From positions 1-43,290 of the forward strand of contig JAAUSA010000015.1 of the NCBI GenBank assembly GCA_012031975.1: DNA of 43,290 nucleotides, in the 5' to 3' direction. The notes below the pieces were generated by a model. The model ran no database searches, was not told the DNA's origin, and was given only the letters and a program-made list of their open reading frames with translations. Below, piece after piece: positions 9,542 through 17,531 of the stretch; within the stretch, counting starts at the first letter, position 1, and each line of letters starts with the position of its first letter. A program made the position numbers and the translations under genes. Origin of the DNA: Alkalinema sp. RU_4_3 (GTDB lineage Bacteria; Cyanobacteriota; Cyanobacteriia; Leptolyngbyales; Leptolyngbyaceae).

Positions 9542-9784
9542 TTATGTCTTTTCAAATAGATCGCGGGCTGGGTGATTGTGTTTGCGAACCAGTTCTAGGT
9601 AGGTAAAGGGGAGGGTGATCGGCCAAAGTAAGGTGGTCACAACTAGGGCCAACAAGGAGATGATCAGGTCATGTTTGTTTAGGTCTTTATCGCCCTGGAA
9701 GTAGATGTACCAGGTCTTTGAGAGCATGAATCCAGCGATCACATACCAGGCGAACCCCAGCCAGCTTAAGGTTGTTGTGGACAT
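9542..9784 (-). CDS. Small two-helix membrane protein of unknown function
   Basis: 80 residues with two hydrophobic segments: residues ~8-28 (LGFAWYVIAGFMLSKTWYIYF) and ~41-62 (IISLLALVVTTLLWPITLPF), linked by a charged loop DKDLNKHD. The C-terminus is charged (ELVRKHNHPARDLFEKT). This looks like a genuine short integral membrane protein; I do not recognise a named family. It is transcribed away from the gene at 9896, and the 111 bases between them must hold both promoters. Confidence 0.6.
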   Translation of the reverse strand: MSTTTLSWLGFAWYVIAGFMLSKTWYIYFQGDKDLNKHDLIISLLALVVTTLLWPITLPFTYLELVRKHNHPARDLFEKT

Positions 9785-9895
9785 CTTCTTGTTCCGACGG
9801 ATGATAGTAAACTTAGCGTAGTCACCTAGCCTTCTTCTCGTCTAGGGGTTAGATAGCTTTCTCATATTAATTTTATAGGAGTTTATACGAACATT

Positions 9896-10297
9896 ATGAA
9901 TAAATCTATCCGTGTGATCACTGCAACTGTCCTGATCGGTTCAGGGCTGCTGGTTTTCGGGATTTGTGGGTTTGAGATCACAAAGCCGGGGCGAATCGAT
10001 CGCGGCTGGTTGGTGAGTCGGGCGCTGTTGGGGATCTTCCCAATGGCAGGGGGCGGTATACTCCTGTCTGGGTTGAGGCCCAGTCGAAAGGCATACCTCC
10101 GATCGATCTTCTTCCAGATGTTGGAATCGGGGCAGATGGAGATGACGGTGTTGCAGTTTGCCATGGCGGCGCGGATTGAGGGGGCGGAGGCGAAGGCCTA
10201 TCTGGACGATCGCGCCCGTGAGTATGAGGCGACGTTCAATGTCGGGCCGGAGGGGCAGGTGCTCTATTGTTTCACCCATGCGCTGCCGGGGGGTTAG
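9896..10297 (+). CDS. Hypothetical membrane-anchored protein
   Basis: 133 residues. Two hydrophobic segments sit near the N-terminus (residues ~8-27, VITATVLIGSGLLVFGIC; and ~42-59, SRALLGIFPMAGGGILLSGL), followed by a soluble domain of about 70 residues with the segment QMEMTVLQFAMAARIEGAEA. That helical tail resembles a small helix-turn-helix or winged-helix-like unit of the kind seen in short cyanobacterial membrane proteins, but I do not recognise the family. A Shine-Dalgarno-like TAGGAG lies upstream of the ATG. Its stop overlaps the stop of convergent sbcD by a few bases. Confidence 0.6.
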   Translation: MNKSIRVITATVLIGSGLLVFGICGFEITKPGRIDRGWLVSRALLGIFPMAGGGILLSGLRPSRKAYLRSIFFQMLESGQMEMTVLQFAMAARIEGAEAKAYLDDRAREYEATFNVGPEGQVLYCFTHALPGG

Positions 10298-11595
10298 AGC
10301 AGGCGGAGTTGCTCTGTGTCGGGGATTGGTTGTTTGCTGTGGCTTTCATCTGTCGCTTTGCTGATGCTGCCGATGGCGATCGGGGACTCGTTGGCAATCA
10401 GGGATTGGGCGGCTTCGAGTATGGGTAATGCGAGATCGCGCAGGTCTTCGCGGTTTTGCAAATAGGCTTTGAGGGCGTCCATGGGATGCATGCGGCTGTC
10501 TTGGAGTTCTGGGAGGCGGGAACGGGAGGTCTGGGTAATGATTTCGGATTCGATGAAATAGCGATGGGCTGGGATTAGGGCTTGGTGGATAGCATTGTCA
10601 TCTAGGTTGTCGATCTGTTCTGTGCGCAATTGGTAATTTAATCGCACGATCGCATTTTCAATTGGTTGTGTAGCGATCGCATTCAATAACATGTCCTGGG
10701 GAACATCTGCTTCACAGAGGTTTATTTCAATCGTCACAAACCGCCGCACCTCTAAGGGACAGAATTCGTAGGTGGTGGATTGGCGATCGAGGTTGACCAG
10801 CACAAACCCCTTTTCTTCTTTCTCTTCGCTAAAGTCCACCCGCTCGATGCTGCCGGGATAGATGACAGGTGGTTTCTCACAGAGCACCTGATGCTTGTGG
10901 ACATGCCCCAGGGCCACATAGTCAAAACAATCTCGGGTTAAAAATGTCAGCGGGACTGTAAACCCCTTTCCTACGGCGAGAAACCGTTCGGCCCCAAAGC
11001 TGGCAGCGTCGGCCATCAGGTGACCGAGCAGAATCGTCGGCACATTGGGATCGAGCTGGCGAATTTCCCCCTCTAGGGCGGTGCGGAGGCGATCGAGCAG
11101 CATCTGCCCAATTTCCGACATCGAGAGGGATTCAGTTTCCTGCTTGGTCATCAGGGTGGTGCGATTGAGCCAGGGCAGGGTGAGGATTTGGACCGGGCCG
11201 GAGCGGGTGGTGATCGGGTGAGTTTCGAGGCGATCGCCTACGATCACGCCTGGTACGCCGAGGGTGCGATAGATGCAGAGGCTGGCTCCTCCGGCTCCCT
11301 GGGAATGCTGATCGTGGTTTCCAACGAGGAGAACTGTGGGAATTTGGGCTTCGACGAGGCGATGGATTTGGCGGGCGAAGGCCTGTTGGATGTAGGGGGC
11401 CGGGGTAGCATCGGGGAAGGCATCGCCGCCGAAGAGAACTAGATCGACGTTTTCGGTGATGGCGCGATCGACGCAGCGGCCCATGGTGCTGACGAAGTCC
11501 TCGAAGCGGGTGTTGAGGCCTGTGGAGGGGTTGATTTTGCCATGGGTGAATCCGCTGCCTAGGTGGATGTCGGAGAAATGGAGGAGTTTGATCAT
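10294..11595 (-). CDS. sbcD: DNA double-strand-break repair nuclease subunit, SbcD/Mre11-like
   Basis: A 433-residue calcineurin-like phosphoesterase of the SbcD/Mre11 family, which cuts DNA ends and hairpins with an SbcC-type ATPase. The metal-binding motifs appear in order: FSDIHLGS near the N-terminus, FGGDAFPD, LLVGNHDQHS, LLGHLMAD and ALGHVHKHQ. After the nuclease core, a C-terminal extension (LDDNAIHQALIPAHRYFIES, then DLALPILEAAQSL) is of the kind that contacts SbcC. I chose the ATG at 11595 because MIKLLHFSDIHL is the usual family beginning; the longer alternative needs a TTG at 11619. No sbcC lies in the window, so the partner is encoded elsewhere. Confidence 0.88.
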   Translation of the reverse strand: MIKLLHFSDIHLGSGFTHGKINPSTGLNTRFEDFVSTMGRCVDRAITENVDLVLFGGDAFPDATPAPYIQQAFARQIHRLVEAQIPTVLLVGNHDQHSQGAGGASLCIYRTLGVPGVIVGDRLETHPITTRSGPVQILTLPWLNRTTLMTKQETESLSMSEIGQMLLDRLRTALEGEIRQLDPNVPTILLGHLMADAASFGAERFLAVGKGFTVPLTFLTRDCFDYVALGHVHKHQVLCEKPPVIYPGSIERVDFSEEKEEKGFVLVNLDRQSTTYEFCPLEVRRFVTIEINLCEADVPQDMLLNAIATQPIENAIVRLNYQLRTEQIDNLDDNAIHQALIPAHRYFIESEIITQTSRSRLPELQDSRMHPMDALKAYLQNREDLRDLALPILEAAQSLIANESPIAIGSISKATDESHSKQPIPDTEQLRLL

Positions 11596-11727
11596 GGCGG
11601 AGGGGTAGGCGATCGCCAATTCGGTACAGTGATACTAGGGTGGATCTATTCTAGCCTATCAATCGATCTTCCTTAGCTGCTATGTTAGTCTGGGTGTGTC
11701 GTCAATCTCTATATTCAACGAAATCCC

Positions 11728-12120
11728 ATGGTCGTTGCCCAGCCAGCCAAACCGATTAGTACTCCGATCGCCGTCACCTTAACGCGTCTCGTGGCGCTCT
11801 TGGAAGAAGATGCAACCGATGAGTATGGGCAGTTGCAACCGACTCAAGCGGCGTTTAGACGGGCGATGCAGCTTGTGGTTGAAGCCTATGATTCGATGGG
11901 CGATCGATTCCAAAAAGCCTCGGTTTCAACGGATGATCAAGGTGGGATTCGGATGACGTGGAATCGGCTTGATGGGGATGGGGAAGTGCGGCTTGTTTGC
12001 CCTGGTCAAATGGATCAGGAGGCTTACATCTATCATGAATTAGCGAGCGAATATAAGGTTGAGCGGGATGTTACGGGTGTGATTTTGGGGCAATGGTTGG
12101 AGTGGTTGAATCAGGTATGA
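11728..12120 (+). CDS. Hypothetical protein, first gene of an overlapping pair
   Basis: 130 residues, acidic, no membrane segment. The N-terminal third is helical with TLTRLVALLEEDATDEYGQL and RAMQLVVEAY. The centre contains strand-like runs such as GGIRMTWNR and EVRLVCPG, followed by EAYIYHELASEY. Its last bases overlap the ATG of the next gene as GTATGA, so the two are translationally coupled. I do not recognise a family. The size, acidity and coupling to a second small gene would suit an antitoxin or a small regulatory protein, but that is inference from context. Confidence 0.6.
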   Translation: MVVAQPAKPISTPIAVTLTRLVALLEEDATDEYGQLQPTQAAFRRAMQLVVEAYDSMGDRFQKASVSTDDQGGIRMTWNRLDGDGEVRLVCPGQMDQEAYIYHELASEYKVERDVTGVILGQWLEWLNQV

Positions 12121-12488
12121 GTAAGTTTGCGGCATTAGTAGAAGAGGCGATCGTGTATCGATCGCTCCTGCGGAAACAGTGGATTGACGAAGATACGGGG
12201 CGAGTGAAGGCGGATGCTTATTTTCTCCGTTTGAATGAGCCGGGGTTATCGGTCAATATCGCGAGTGTGTGCTCACCGGAAGAATGTGCACGGTTTTTCC
12301 GAAAATGTTATGGCATCGCTAGTCTGGAGGTTGGGGATGTGCGTGAGATTGGACTGGATGTGGAGCAGGATGCGGTGAATCATGCCAATATTGTTGGGTT
12401 GCCATACCGAGATGAAGATTTGGCACGGGCGGAACGTTTGGCGGGACTTTTGGCTAGGCGATCGGCTTTGGTTTGGCAGCCGAAATAG
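12117..12488 (+). CDS. Hypothetical protein, second gene of an overlapping pair
   Basis: 123 residues from the ATG at 12117, which shares bases with the stop of the preceding gene. It begins MSKFAALVEEAIVYRSLLRK and contains VKADAYFLRLNEPGLSVNIA, CSPEECARFFRKCYGIASLE and NHANIVGLPYRDEDLARAERLA. The layout (an opening helix with an arginine, a segment announcing a value to be shown such as DAYFLR, and a closing histidine-containing segment NHANIVGLP) resembles small bacterial proteins often found second in two-gene cassettes. I cannot name the family. The pair may be a toxin-antitoxin-like module, but nothing in the sequence proves it. Confidence 0.6.
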   Translation: MSKFAALVEEAIVYRSLLRKQWIDEDTGRVKADAYFLRLNEPGLSVNIASVCSPEECARFFRKCYGIASLEVGDVREIGLDVEQDAVNHANIVGLPYRDEDLARAERLAGLLARRSALVWQPK

Positions 12489-12642
12489 GCATCTTGGTGT
12501 TCAGATCGCGCCGATCGGCGATTTCTTGGTCAATTTCGGTGGCGCTGAGGAGGGGAATTCCGGCGCCAACTGTCGCCAAAATACTTGGCTTACTTATCCC
12601 GAAAAAGCTACCCACAGCCCCCAATCCCAATCCACCACGGAC

Positions 12643-12873
12643 ATGCTAAAGATTGTCTGCACCGCTCCCAGCTTCAACGATGGCATCAGTGTCGGCGTCG
12701 TTTTTGACCCACCCTCCAAAATCCGTGAAAAACCCAATGGCAAAGTTGTCTGCACCATTCGCGACCTCACCGCGATCGAGCTTGCTGGCGGTATCACAGG
12801 TGGCGGCGAATGGTATCGCACCAAAGCCTGCGGTGGCGGCGTCATCCACAAAAGCCAAATCCGCTTTAACTAA
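12643..12873 (+). CDS. SH3-domain-like small protein, possibly a fragment
   Basis: 76 residues forming one bacterial SH3-like beta-barrel: FDPPSKIREKPNGKVVCTI, IELAGGITGGGEWYRTKACG and a final GVIHKSQIRFN. SNIRxxPxGxV is the usual opening of such domains and GWIHxSxL the usual end, both recognisable here. These domains are normally exported and bind cell wall or other proteins. No signal peptide precedes it: the frame stays open upstream to 12382 but that part looks non-coding. It may therefore be the surviving end of a longer exported protein. Confidence 0.45.
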   Translation: MLKIVCTAPSFNDGISVGVVFDPPSKIREKPNGKVVCTIRDLTAIELAGGITGGGEWYRTKACGGGVIHKSQIRFN

Positions 12874-12996
12874 CAATGAACCCCCAAAACCTACTTTCCA
12901 GCCCGATCGGACTCACTCTTGCAATTCCAGCCCTTGCTCAACAGGCAATCGGCCCTTCTCCCAGCTCAAGCCCGATCGGCTGGGATAAATCGACAA

Positions 12997-13191
12997 CTAT
13001 GCAGCACTTGTGAGATCGCCCGATCGCTCCAACTGCGCCAATTCCATGGCAGCCTCAGCCAAAGCCTGAGCAATATTCGCCCGTACCACCGGATCAGTTT
13101 CCTGACCCAGCTCCTGATAGTGAAACTTCACCCGAATTCGGCAGCCTTGTAGGGATTGAGGGTCGATCGCATATCGAGTAGATTCAGCCAT
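12997..13191 (-). CDS. Small conserved-looking cyanobacterial hypothetical protein
   Basis: 64 residues from the ATG at 13191, preceded by a good Shine-Dalgarno sequence (CAGGAGAAA) eight to ten bases upstream, which decides the start over a longer frame beginning at 13287. The protein (starting MAESTRYAIDPQSLQGCRIR) is soluble, with a strand-like opening and a helix QALAEAAMELAQLERSGDL. No family name comes to mind. It lies between an SH3 ORF and the divergent DUF3598 gene. Confidence 0.55.
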   Translation of the reverse strand: MAESTRYAIDPQSLQGCRIRVKFHYQELGQETDPVVRANIAQALAEAAMELAQLERSGDLTSAA

Positions 13192-13376
13192 TGAACGATT
13201 TCTCCTGTAGTTCAAGGCGGGGATGTTCCTGTACTGAAGTGTAAACCACTGCGGTGTAACTGTGCAATTTCTCGCGCAGGACCCCAATCAACCTCATCCT
13301 GACTTGGCGATCGCCCCAGGCCGCTAATCCGTTACAGTGATCCTAAGGCGTTGTATTCATGTGGGGTCTCGGGCTT

Positions 13377-14189
13377 ATGAAATCGCAGTGGGATTGTTTT
13401 TTGCAGAACCTAGGGACCTGGCAGGGCTCCTTTACCACCCTGTCTCCCGAAGGTGAACTGCGCGAGGATGTGCCCTCCCTGCTCAAGCTCGAACATACCG
13501 AACCCAAAAAGGCAAAACTCACCCTCAAACGCGATTCCCCCCGCTACCCGGAACCCATGGTGATGGAGTTTTCTACCTTCAGTCGGGATCTGTTGTTCTT
13601 TGAATCCGGGGCTTTTTGCCAGGGATCGATGCAGTTTACGACCGTTGGGCCGTTTGGGGCCGAGTTTTGTTTGGTGACGGCGAATCGACGTTTACGTATG
13701 GTGCAGATGTATCGGGAGGGGGCGGCCCTGGACTATTTTGCCCTGATTCGGGAGCAGCGAGTTGGGAGCAATGCCCCAGAACGGCCTAAGTTGACAATAG
13801 AAGACCTGATCGGTACCTGGCAGGGTGAGGCGATTACCCTCTACCCCGACTGGCATACGGAGGAATACAGCCTGGAAATGCAGATCGCTCAACAAGGCGA
13901 CAAGCTGATCCAAAACCTCGCTTTCGCAGGGCGAACGATCACGACGGAGGCTGACATCGAGGGCGATCGCCTCCTCTACAAAAACAGCCCGTTGCCTGTG
14001 CAGATCCTTCTCCTCCCCGATGGAGCCTCGGCCAACTGTCCCCTAGAGATTAAGCCCGGATTGCCCTTTGTGCTGGAGATGGGCTGGCTATTGGAACCGG
14101 GGGTACGGCAGCGGATTATGCGGACTTTCAATGCCCAGGGGGACTGGGTGAATGTGACCCTTTCGACGGAACGGCGGGTGGCGGCGTGA
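13377..14189 (+). CDS. DUF3598 family protein (lipocalin-like)
   Basis: 270 residues from the ATG at 13377 (MKSQWDCFLQNLGTWQGSF). An in-frame ATG at 13359 would add six residues. Two similar halves each open with a G-T-W-Q-G motif, LGTWQGSFTT and IGTWQGEAITLY, the second at about residue 148. That is the hallmark of DUF3598, a double lipocalin-like beta-barrel found in cyanobacteria and plastids. Relatives of this barrel bind bilins or lipids, but the role of this family is not established. Its stop overlaps the GTG start of rsmE, so the two are probably co-transcribed. Confidence 0.75.
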   Translation: MKSQWDCFLQNLGTWQGSFTTLSPEGELREDVPSLLKLEHTEPKKAKLTLKRDSPRYPEPMVMEFSTFSRDLLFFESGAFCQGSMQFTTVGPFGAEFCLVTANRRLRMVQMYREGAALDYFALIREQRVGSNAPERPKLTIEDLIGTWQGEAITLYPDWHTEEYSLEMQIAQQGDKLIQNLAFAGRTITTEADIEGDRLLYKNSPLPVQILLLPDGASANCPLEIKPGLPFVLEMGWLLEPGVRQRIMRTFNAQGDWVNVTLSTERRVAA

Positions 14190-14904
14190 GTCAGATGCAA
14201 AGGGTGGTGGTGGGCGATGTTCCTTTGGTTCCTGGTGGCGAGATCGATCTGGCCCAGGAGTCAGCACATTATCTGCGGCGGGTGTTACGGCTGGGGAACG
14301 GTGCGAAGTTTATTGCCATGACGGGGCAGGGCGCAAGCTGGATAGCCCAGTTGACGGAGGATGGGGCTGTGGTTTTGGAACCAATGCTGACCCAAACGGA
14401 GTTGCCGATCGCGGTTACGTTGGCGATCGCGCTTCCCAAGGGCAGTGGCTTTGACGAGGTGGTGCGGCAGGTGACGGAGCTGGGGGTGAGCTGTATTGTG
14501 CCGATCCTGAGTGAACGGACGGTGCTCAAACCTAGTGACAATCGGCTCGATCGCTGGCGCAAAATAGCCCAGGAGCTGCAGAGCAGTCGGAGCGCCAGGT
14601 GGTGCCGACGGTGCTGGAGCCGATTAAGTGGACAGCGTTTTTGAAGCTGGAGCGATCGGGGATCAAGCTGCTGTGCTGGGAGCGCGGTGGGACGGCGTTT
14701 GAATCCCTGGGTGAGGGGGAGCCTGTGACGATCGCCGTTGGGCCGGAGGGTGGCTGGACCGCCCAGGAGGTTGCTGCTGCGACGGCTGCGGGCTACGGCT
14801 TGCTATCCCTGGGGCCAAGGATTTTGCGGGCGGTGACGGCGAGTGTGGCGGTGATGGCTCAGGTGGCGGCTCAGATGGAAACTACCCCTCGGCCAAAGAT
14901 ATAA
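14186..14904 (+). CDS. rsmE: 16S rRNA m3U1498 methyltransferase RsmE (one frame break)
   Basis: RsmE methylates N3 of U1498 in 16S rRNA with S-adenosylmethionine. Read through one break the product is about 239 residues, the normal family length. The N-terminal PUA-like domain includes HYLRRVLRLGNG; the SPOUT methyltransferase domain follows, with ALPKGSGFDEVVRQVTELGV, PILSERTV, and the knotted SAM site IAVGPEGGWTAQEV plus LGPRILRAVTA. One G is missing near 14575, so RKIAQE shifts frame before continuing as AAEQSERQVVPTVLEP. Nothing else looks damaged, and sequence error is likely. The GTG start overlaps the preceding stop; an ATG lies nine bases later. Confidence 0.85.
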
Positions 14905-15029
14905 AGAAAATGGGAGAACACCCGGTTCCCTTTTCGGTTTTGGCGGCAAAATGGAGGGGTCCCTGGGTGTGTGGTTTCGGTTTGGCTAACGGTTGAGGTT
15001 AATTTTTCACTCACGTCAGGTTTATTCCT

Positions 15030-16129
15030 ATGCTGCAAGAGACTCAGGATCGCTTAGATCAGGTGGGTTCGGCCTCGATCGTCGGGACTATCGCACGGCG
15101 ACTCAGTTGCTCAAGAGCCTTTGGCAGGAGATGCCGGAGAATCCTTGGGTCCAGATTTACCGGGCGCGGCTCTATGAGGCGGCGAGTAAGAATGACCAGG
15201 CGGAGCAGGTCTACCGTCAGTTGCTGCGGGATGTGACGAATCCGAAGATTGCTCTAGCTGCGCGTCAGGGGTTGCAGCGGTTGCAGGATGCGGTGGTGGC
15301 GGAGCGGCAGCAGAAGGTGGCGGCGGCGGTGGCGGCGCCGGGGCGGGATGAGCCGGGGGTGCTGGTGTTTGAATCTATTGCGCCGGAGATGCGGCAGGCG
15401 GCGGCCCAGCAGTTGGCGAAGATTTTTCAGGTGGAGCCCTACGCGGCGCGGATGCTGATGCCGAATCGGGGGTGGAAATTGTATAAGGCGGGGACGATCG
15501 GCGAGTTGGATCTCTACCGATCGCAGATGGCGGCGGCGAAGATTCCGGCTTTTTGTGTGGCGACCGATCGGTTGCAGTCTCTGCCTGTGCTGTCGGTGAA
15601 GTATTTGCAGGATTTTGAGCCCCAGGCGGTCATGGTCTGCGAACAGCAGGATAAAACCTTGGGTGAAGTGAAGTTTGCTTGGAGCGAGGTCACCCAAATT
15701 ATTGAGGGAGCCTTGCCGATTTTTGAGCGGGTGGTGGATACGAGTCCCCGCGAGGGAGCGGAGCGGCAGCGGAAGGAGACGACCCAGGACTATGTGCGAA
15801 TTTGTGATTTTCATTTGCCAAGTCGGAATATGGTGCTCAGGCTGCACGATCGCACCTATTCATTCCATGAGGGGGTGGCCTTTGCGGATGAGGGCAGTAT
15901 TGATGCGGCGAATACAAGGATTCAGTGGAATGCATTGATGACGTTTTTAAAACAACACATGCATGTGCCGATTTGGTCAGAGTTTACGCCCTTTGCGGAG
16001 ATTGCTATGGAGTTTCCCCATCTGTTGGAGACGATTAAGCCGCAGATTCATCTGTTTGGCCAGGAGAATAATAGCTGGGCTGCGGCGTTTGAGCTCTATA
16101 GTGCGCTGGCCTATTGGCGCGATCGGTAG
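15030..16129 (+). CDS. TPR-containing cyanobacterial hypothetical protein (one frame break near start)
   Basis: Starting from the ATG at 15030 (MLQETQDRLDQ) and restoring one G in the GGG run at 15065-15067, the frame joins VGFGLDRRDYRTATQLLKSL and runs to 16129, about 366 residues. The N-terminal 80 residues are helical and TPR-like (NPWVQIYRARLYEAASKNDQAEQVYRQLL), followed by an alanine-rich linker. The C-terminal part (WAAAFELYSALAYWRDR) has no name I recognise. The longer unbroken frame from 14993 gives an N-terminus that does not look like a protein start, which supports the shift. Confidence 0.65.
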
Positions 16130-16253
16130 GGTTTGCTTACTAGTTGGGTTCGTCGGTGTCGGGGAGGGCTGGTGAGGGTGCGGTTGTGGATGGCGATCGG
16201 GCGATCGGTGGTTTGCATGGGCTAGTTCCCTAGTCGTGTTTGAGCGTAGGTTT

Positions 16254-16624
16254 CTATGGGTCAAAGATTGTGCTAAAGCCAAGTTCAATATTCACGGCTT
16301 TTTCGATCGCTGCCCAATAGGTACTTTCCAAAACCCCAAGCCGTTTAGATATTCGTTGAAAAGAAACAACGCGCAATTGGCTGAGATTAATGTTCCGCTC
16401 ACGGTCTAGGCCGTTCTGACTGGTTGGGTCAATGTTTACGACGAAAGGGAATGATTTCTTGCCTGGCATTAATGGTGCAACGATCGTTGTGGTCGAAGAT
16501 CGGTTGCCCAAGTCATTTGCAAAATGAGGCATGGACGCCTTTTGCCTGTTTCACTGCCAAGGGTTGGGTCGAGGTTAACCCACCAGATTTCGCCGCGCTT
16601 GTACAGCAGGTTCCCGTTAGGCAT
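16254..16624 (-). CDS. PemK/MazF-type endoribonuclease toxin (one frame break)
   Basis: From the ATG at 16624 the protein begins MPNGNLLYKRGEIWWVNLDP and continues TLGSETGKRRPCLIL, the signature N-terminus of MazF/PemK mRNA-cleaving toxins. After one missing A (the TTT at 16516-16518 on the plus strand should be four T), it resumes as NDLGNRSSTTTIVAPLM. It then runs on with QLRVVSFQRISKRLGVL to the stop at 16254, about 123 residues. The start overlaps the antitoxin stop by eight bases, the classic arrangement of a type II toxin-antitoxin operon. If the break is real the toxin would be inactive. Confidence 0.75.
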
Positions 16625-16850
16625 CGGTGGCGAGGCCATCGGCTACTGTCGCATCCCAAAGGGAGACTTCTGCTTGGAAGTCTGGATCGGCTGACTGCTC
16701 ACTATAGGCTGCCTCTAGTTCTTGTAGGAGGATACGCTGCTTTTCCCGCCAGAGGACCTCATTGATGAAGCTACTCCGGTTGGTGGTGGCCCTTGCGTCG
16801 ATGAAGCTGAGAACATCATCATCGAGGGTGATGCTAACTTTGGTGCTCAT
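16617..16850 (-). CDS. Ribbon-helix-helix antitoxin of the MazF-type pair
   Basis: 77 residues. The N-terminus MSTKVSITLDDDVLSFIDAR is a ribbon-helix-helix (CopG/Arc-like) DNA-binding strand and helix, followed by NRSSFINEVLWREKQRIL. The C-terminal acidic tail (YSEQSADPDFQAEVSLWDA) is the part expected to wrap the toxin. It is the first gene of a two-gene operon and overlaps the toxin start by eight bases. Such antitoxins normally repress their own promoter, which would lie just above 16850. Confidence 0.75.
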   Translation of the reverse strand: MSTKVSITLDDDVLSFIDARATTNRSSFINEVLWREKQRILLQELEAAYSEQSADPDFQAEVSLWDATVADGLATDA

Positions 16851-17138
16851 GTCATACCTGAAGGTAGGATTATGTCATCATACTATCTCATCTTCTGAGG
16901 GATGGCTAGTGAGACAATCGATCGCCCATTCCCCTTGACATGTTCCTCTGGCCTGCGGCGATCGTAAAGGCTCCCAACCAGCAGTCCTTCGCCCTCTATC
17001 GCCAAGAACATCAACGTAAAATGCCGCCGATCGATCCAAACAATCCTGAATGGGTGCAATGGCGATCGGCAAAATTAACGCAATTGATGGGTCGAATTAG
17101 TCGATCGGTTCAAGCGTTTTGGTGGTTGCGCCGATGAC

Positions 17139-17303
17139 TCAACTAAAGGCTTCAAGGCGATCGATATTCTCAACGGGTGGCGCCAATAGAAAAACACGTT
17201 CGATCCCCTCCAGGGCTTGACGCAGGGATGCAGGATCTTGAAAATCGCCCTGGACCCATTCAGCCCCTGCTAACCCCAAGGCCGAGGCCTTTGCCACATC
17301 CCG
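17139..17303 (-). pseudogene. Remnant of an NmrA-like NAD(P)-binding oxidoreductase
   Basis: The minus strand encodes RDVAKASALGLAGAEWVQGD, then FQDPASLRQALEGIERVFLL and APPVENIDRLEAFS, then a stop. This is the segment after the first beta-alpha-beta unit of NmrA/YbjT-type SDR proteins, where V-x-G-D-x-D-P-x-S-L-x-x-A-L-x-G-x-x-x-V-F-L-L is typical. The glycine-rich NAD(P)-binding start and the remaining 200 residues are absent, so only a scrap survives. Confidence 0.6.
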
Positions 17304-17472
17304 ATGTCTCCTTGGACTGTCTCGATGCTGTGGAGTCAGTTAAGCGACAATGATGAAGCTAGTCGGTGGCTGCGTCTGAAGCTTCAGATGCTTTGTAGAA
17401 CAATCTGATCTTGTCAGCCAAGGTCAGGGAGATCGCGCTAGATTTATGGTTTGGGGCTTTGGCTCGATCTAG

Positions 17473-17484
17473 TATCATATGATA
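17473..17484. promoter_or_regulatory. Perfect 12-bp palindrome upstream of the Uma2 gene
   Basis: TATCATATGATA is a perfect inverted repeat lying 48 bases before the Uma2 ATG and directly followed by an AT-rich run. It could be an operator or simply part of the promoter's AT-rich -10 region (GATATAAT overlaps it). A possible Shine-Dalgarno TTGGAGG stands 6 bases before the ATG. Confidence 0.35.
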
Positions 17485-17531
17485 TAATAAAAACGCCATA
17501 ATGCCAGCTCCCAAAGATATTTGGAGGTTAT

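Larger units (their letters stand above)
16851..17531. other. 681-bp interval with remnants and a regulatory palindrome
   Basis: It holds an NmrA-like remnant (17139-17303, minus), the promoter of the toxin-antitoxin operon, and the promoter region of the Uma2 gene. A plus-strand frame at 16940-17137 ends KMPPIDPNNPEWVQWRSAKL... with coding-like composition, but its start is doubtful and its family unknown. It may be the end of a lost gene. I see no RNA gene. Confidence 0.45.

Noticed and set aside
11596-11619. TTG start of sbcD
   Set aside because: The extension is not part of the family, and the ATG at 11595 gives the usual MIKLLHFSDIHL opening.
14993-15030. Earlier start for the TPR protein at 14993
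   Set aside because: The extra N-terminus (MRLIFHSRQVYSYAARDSGS) looks unlike a protein start, while the other frame from 15030 gives a natural start that joins after one missing base.
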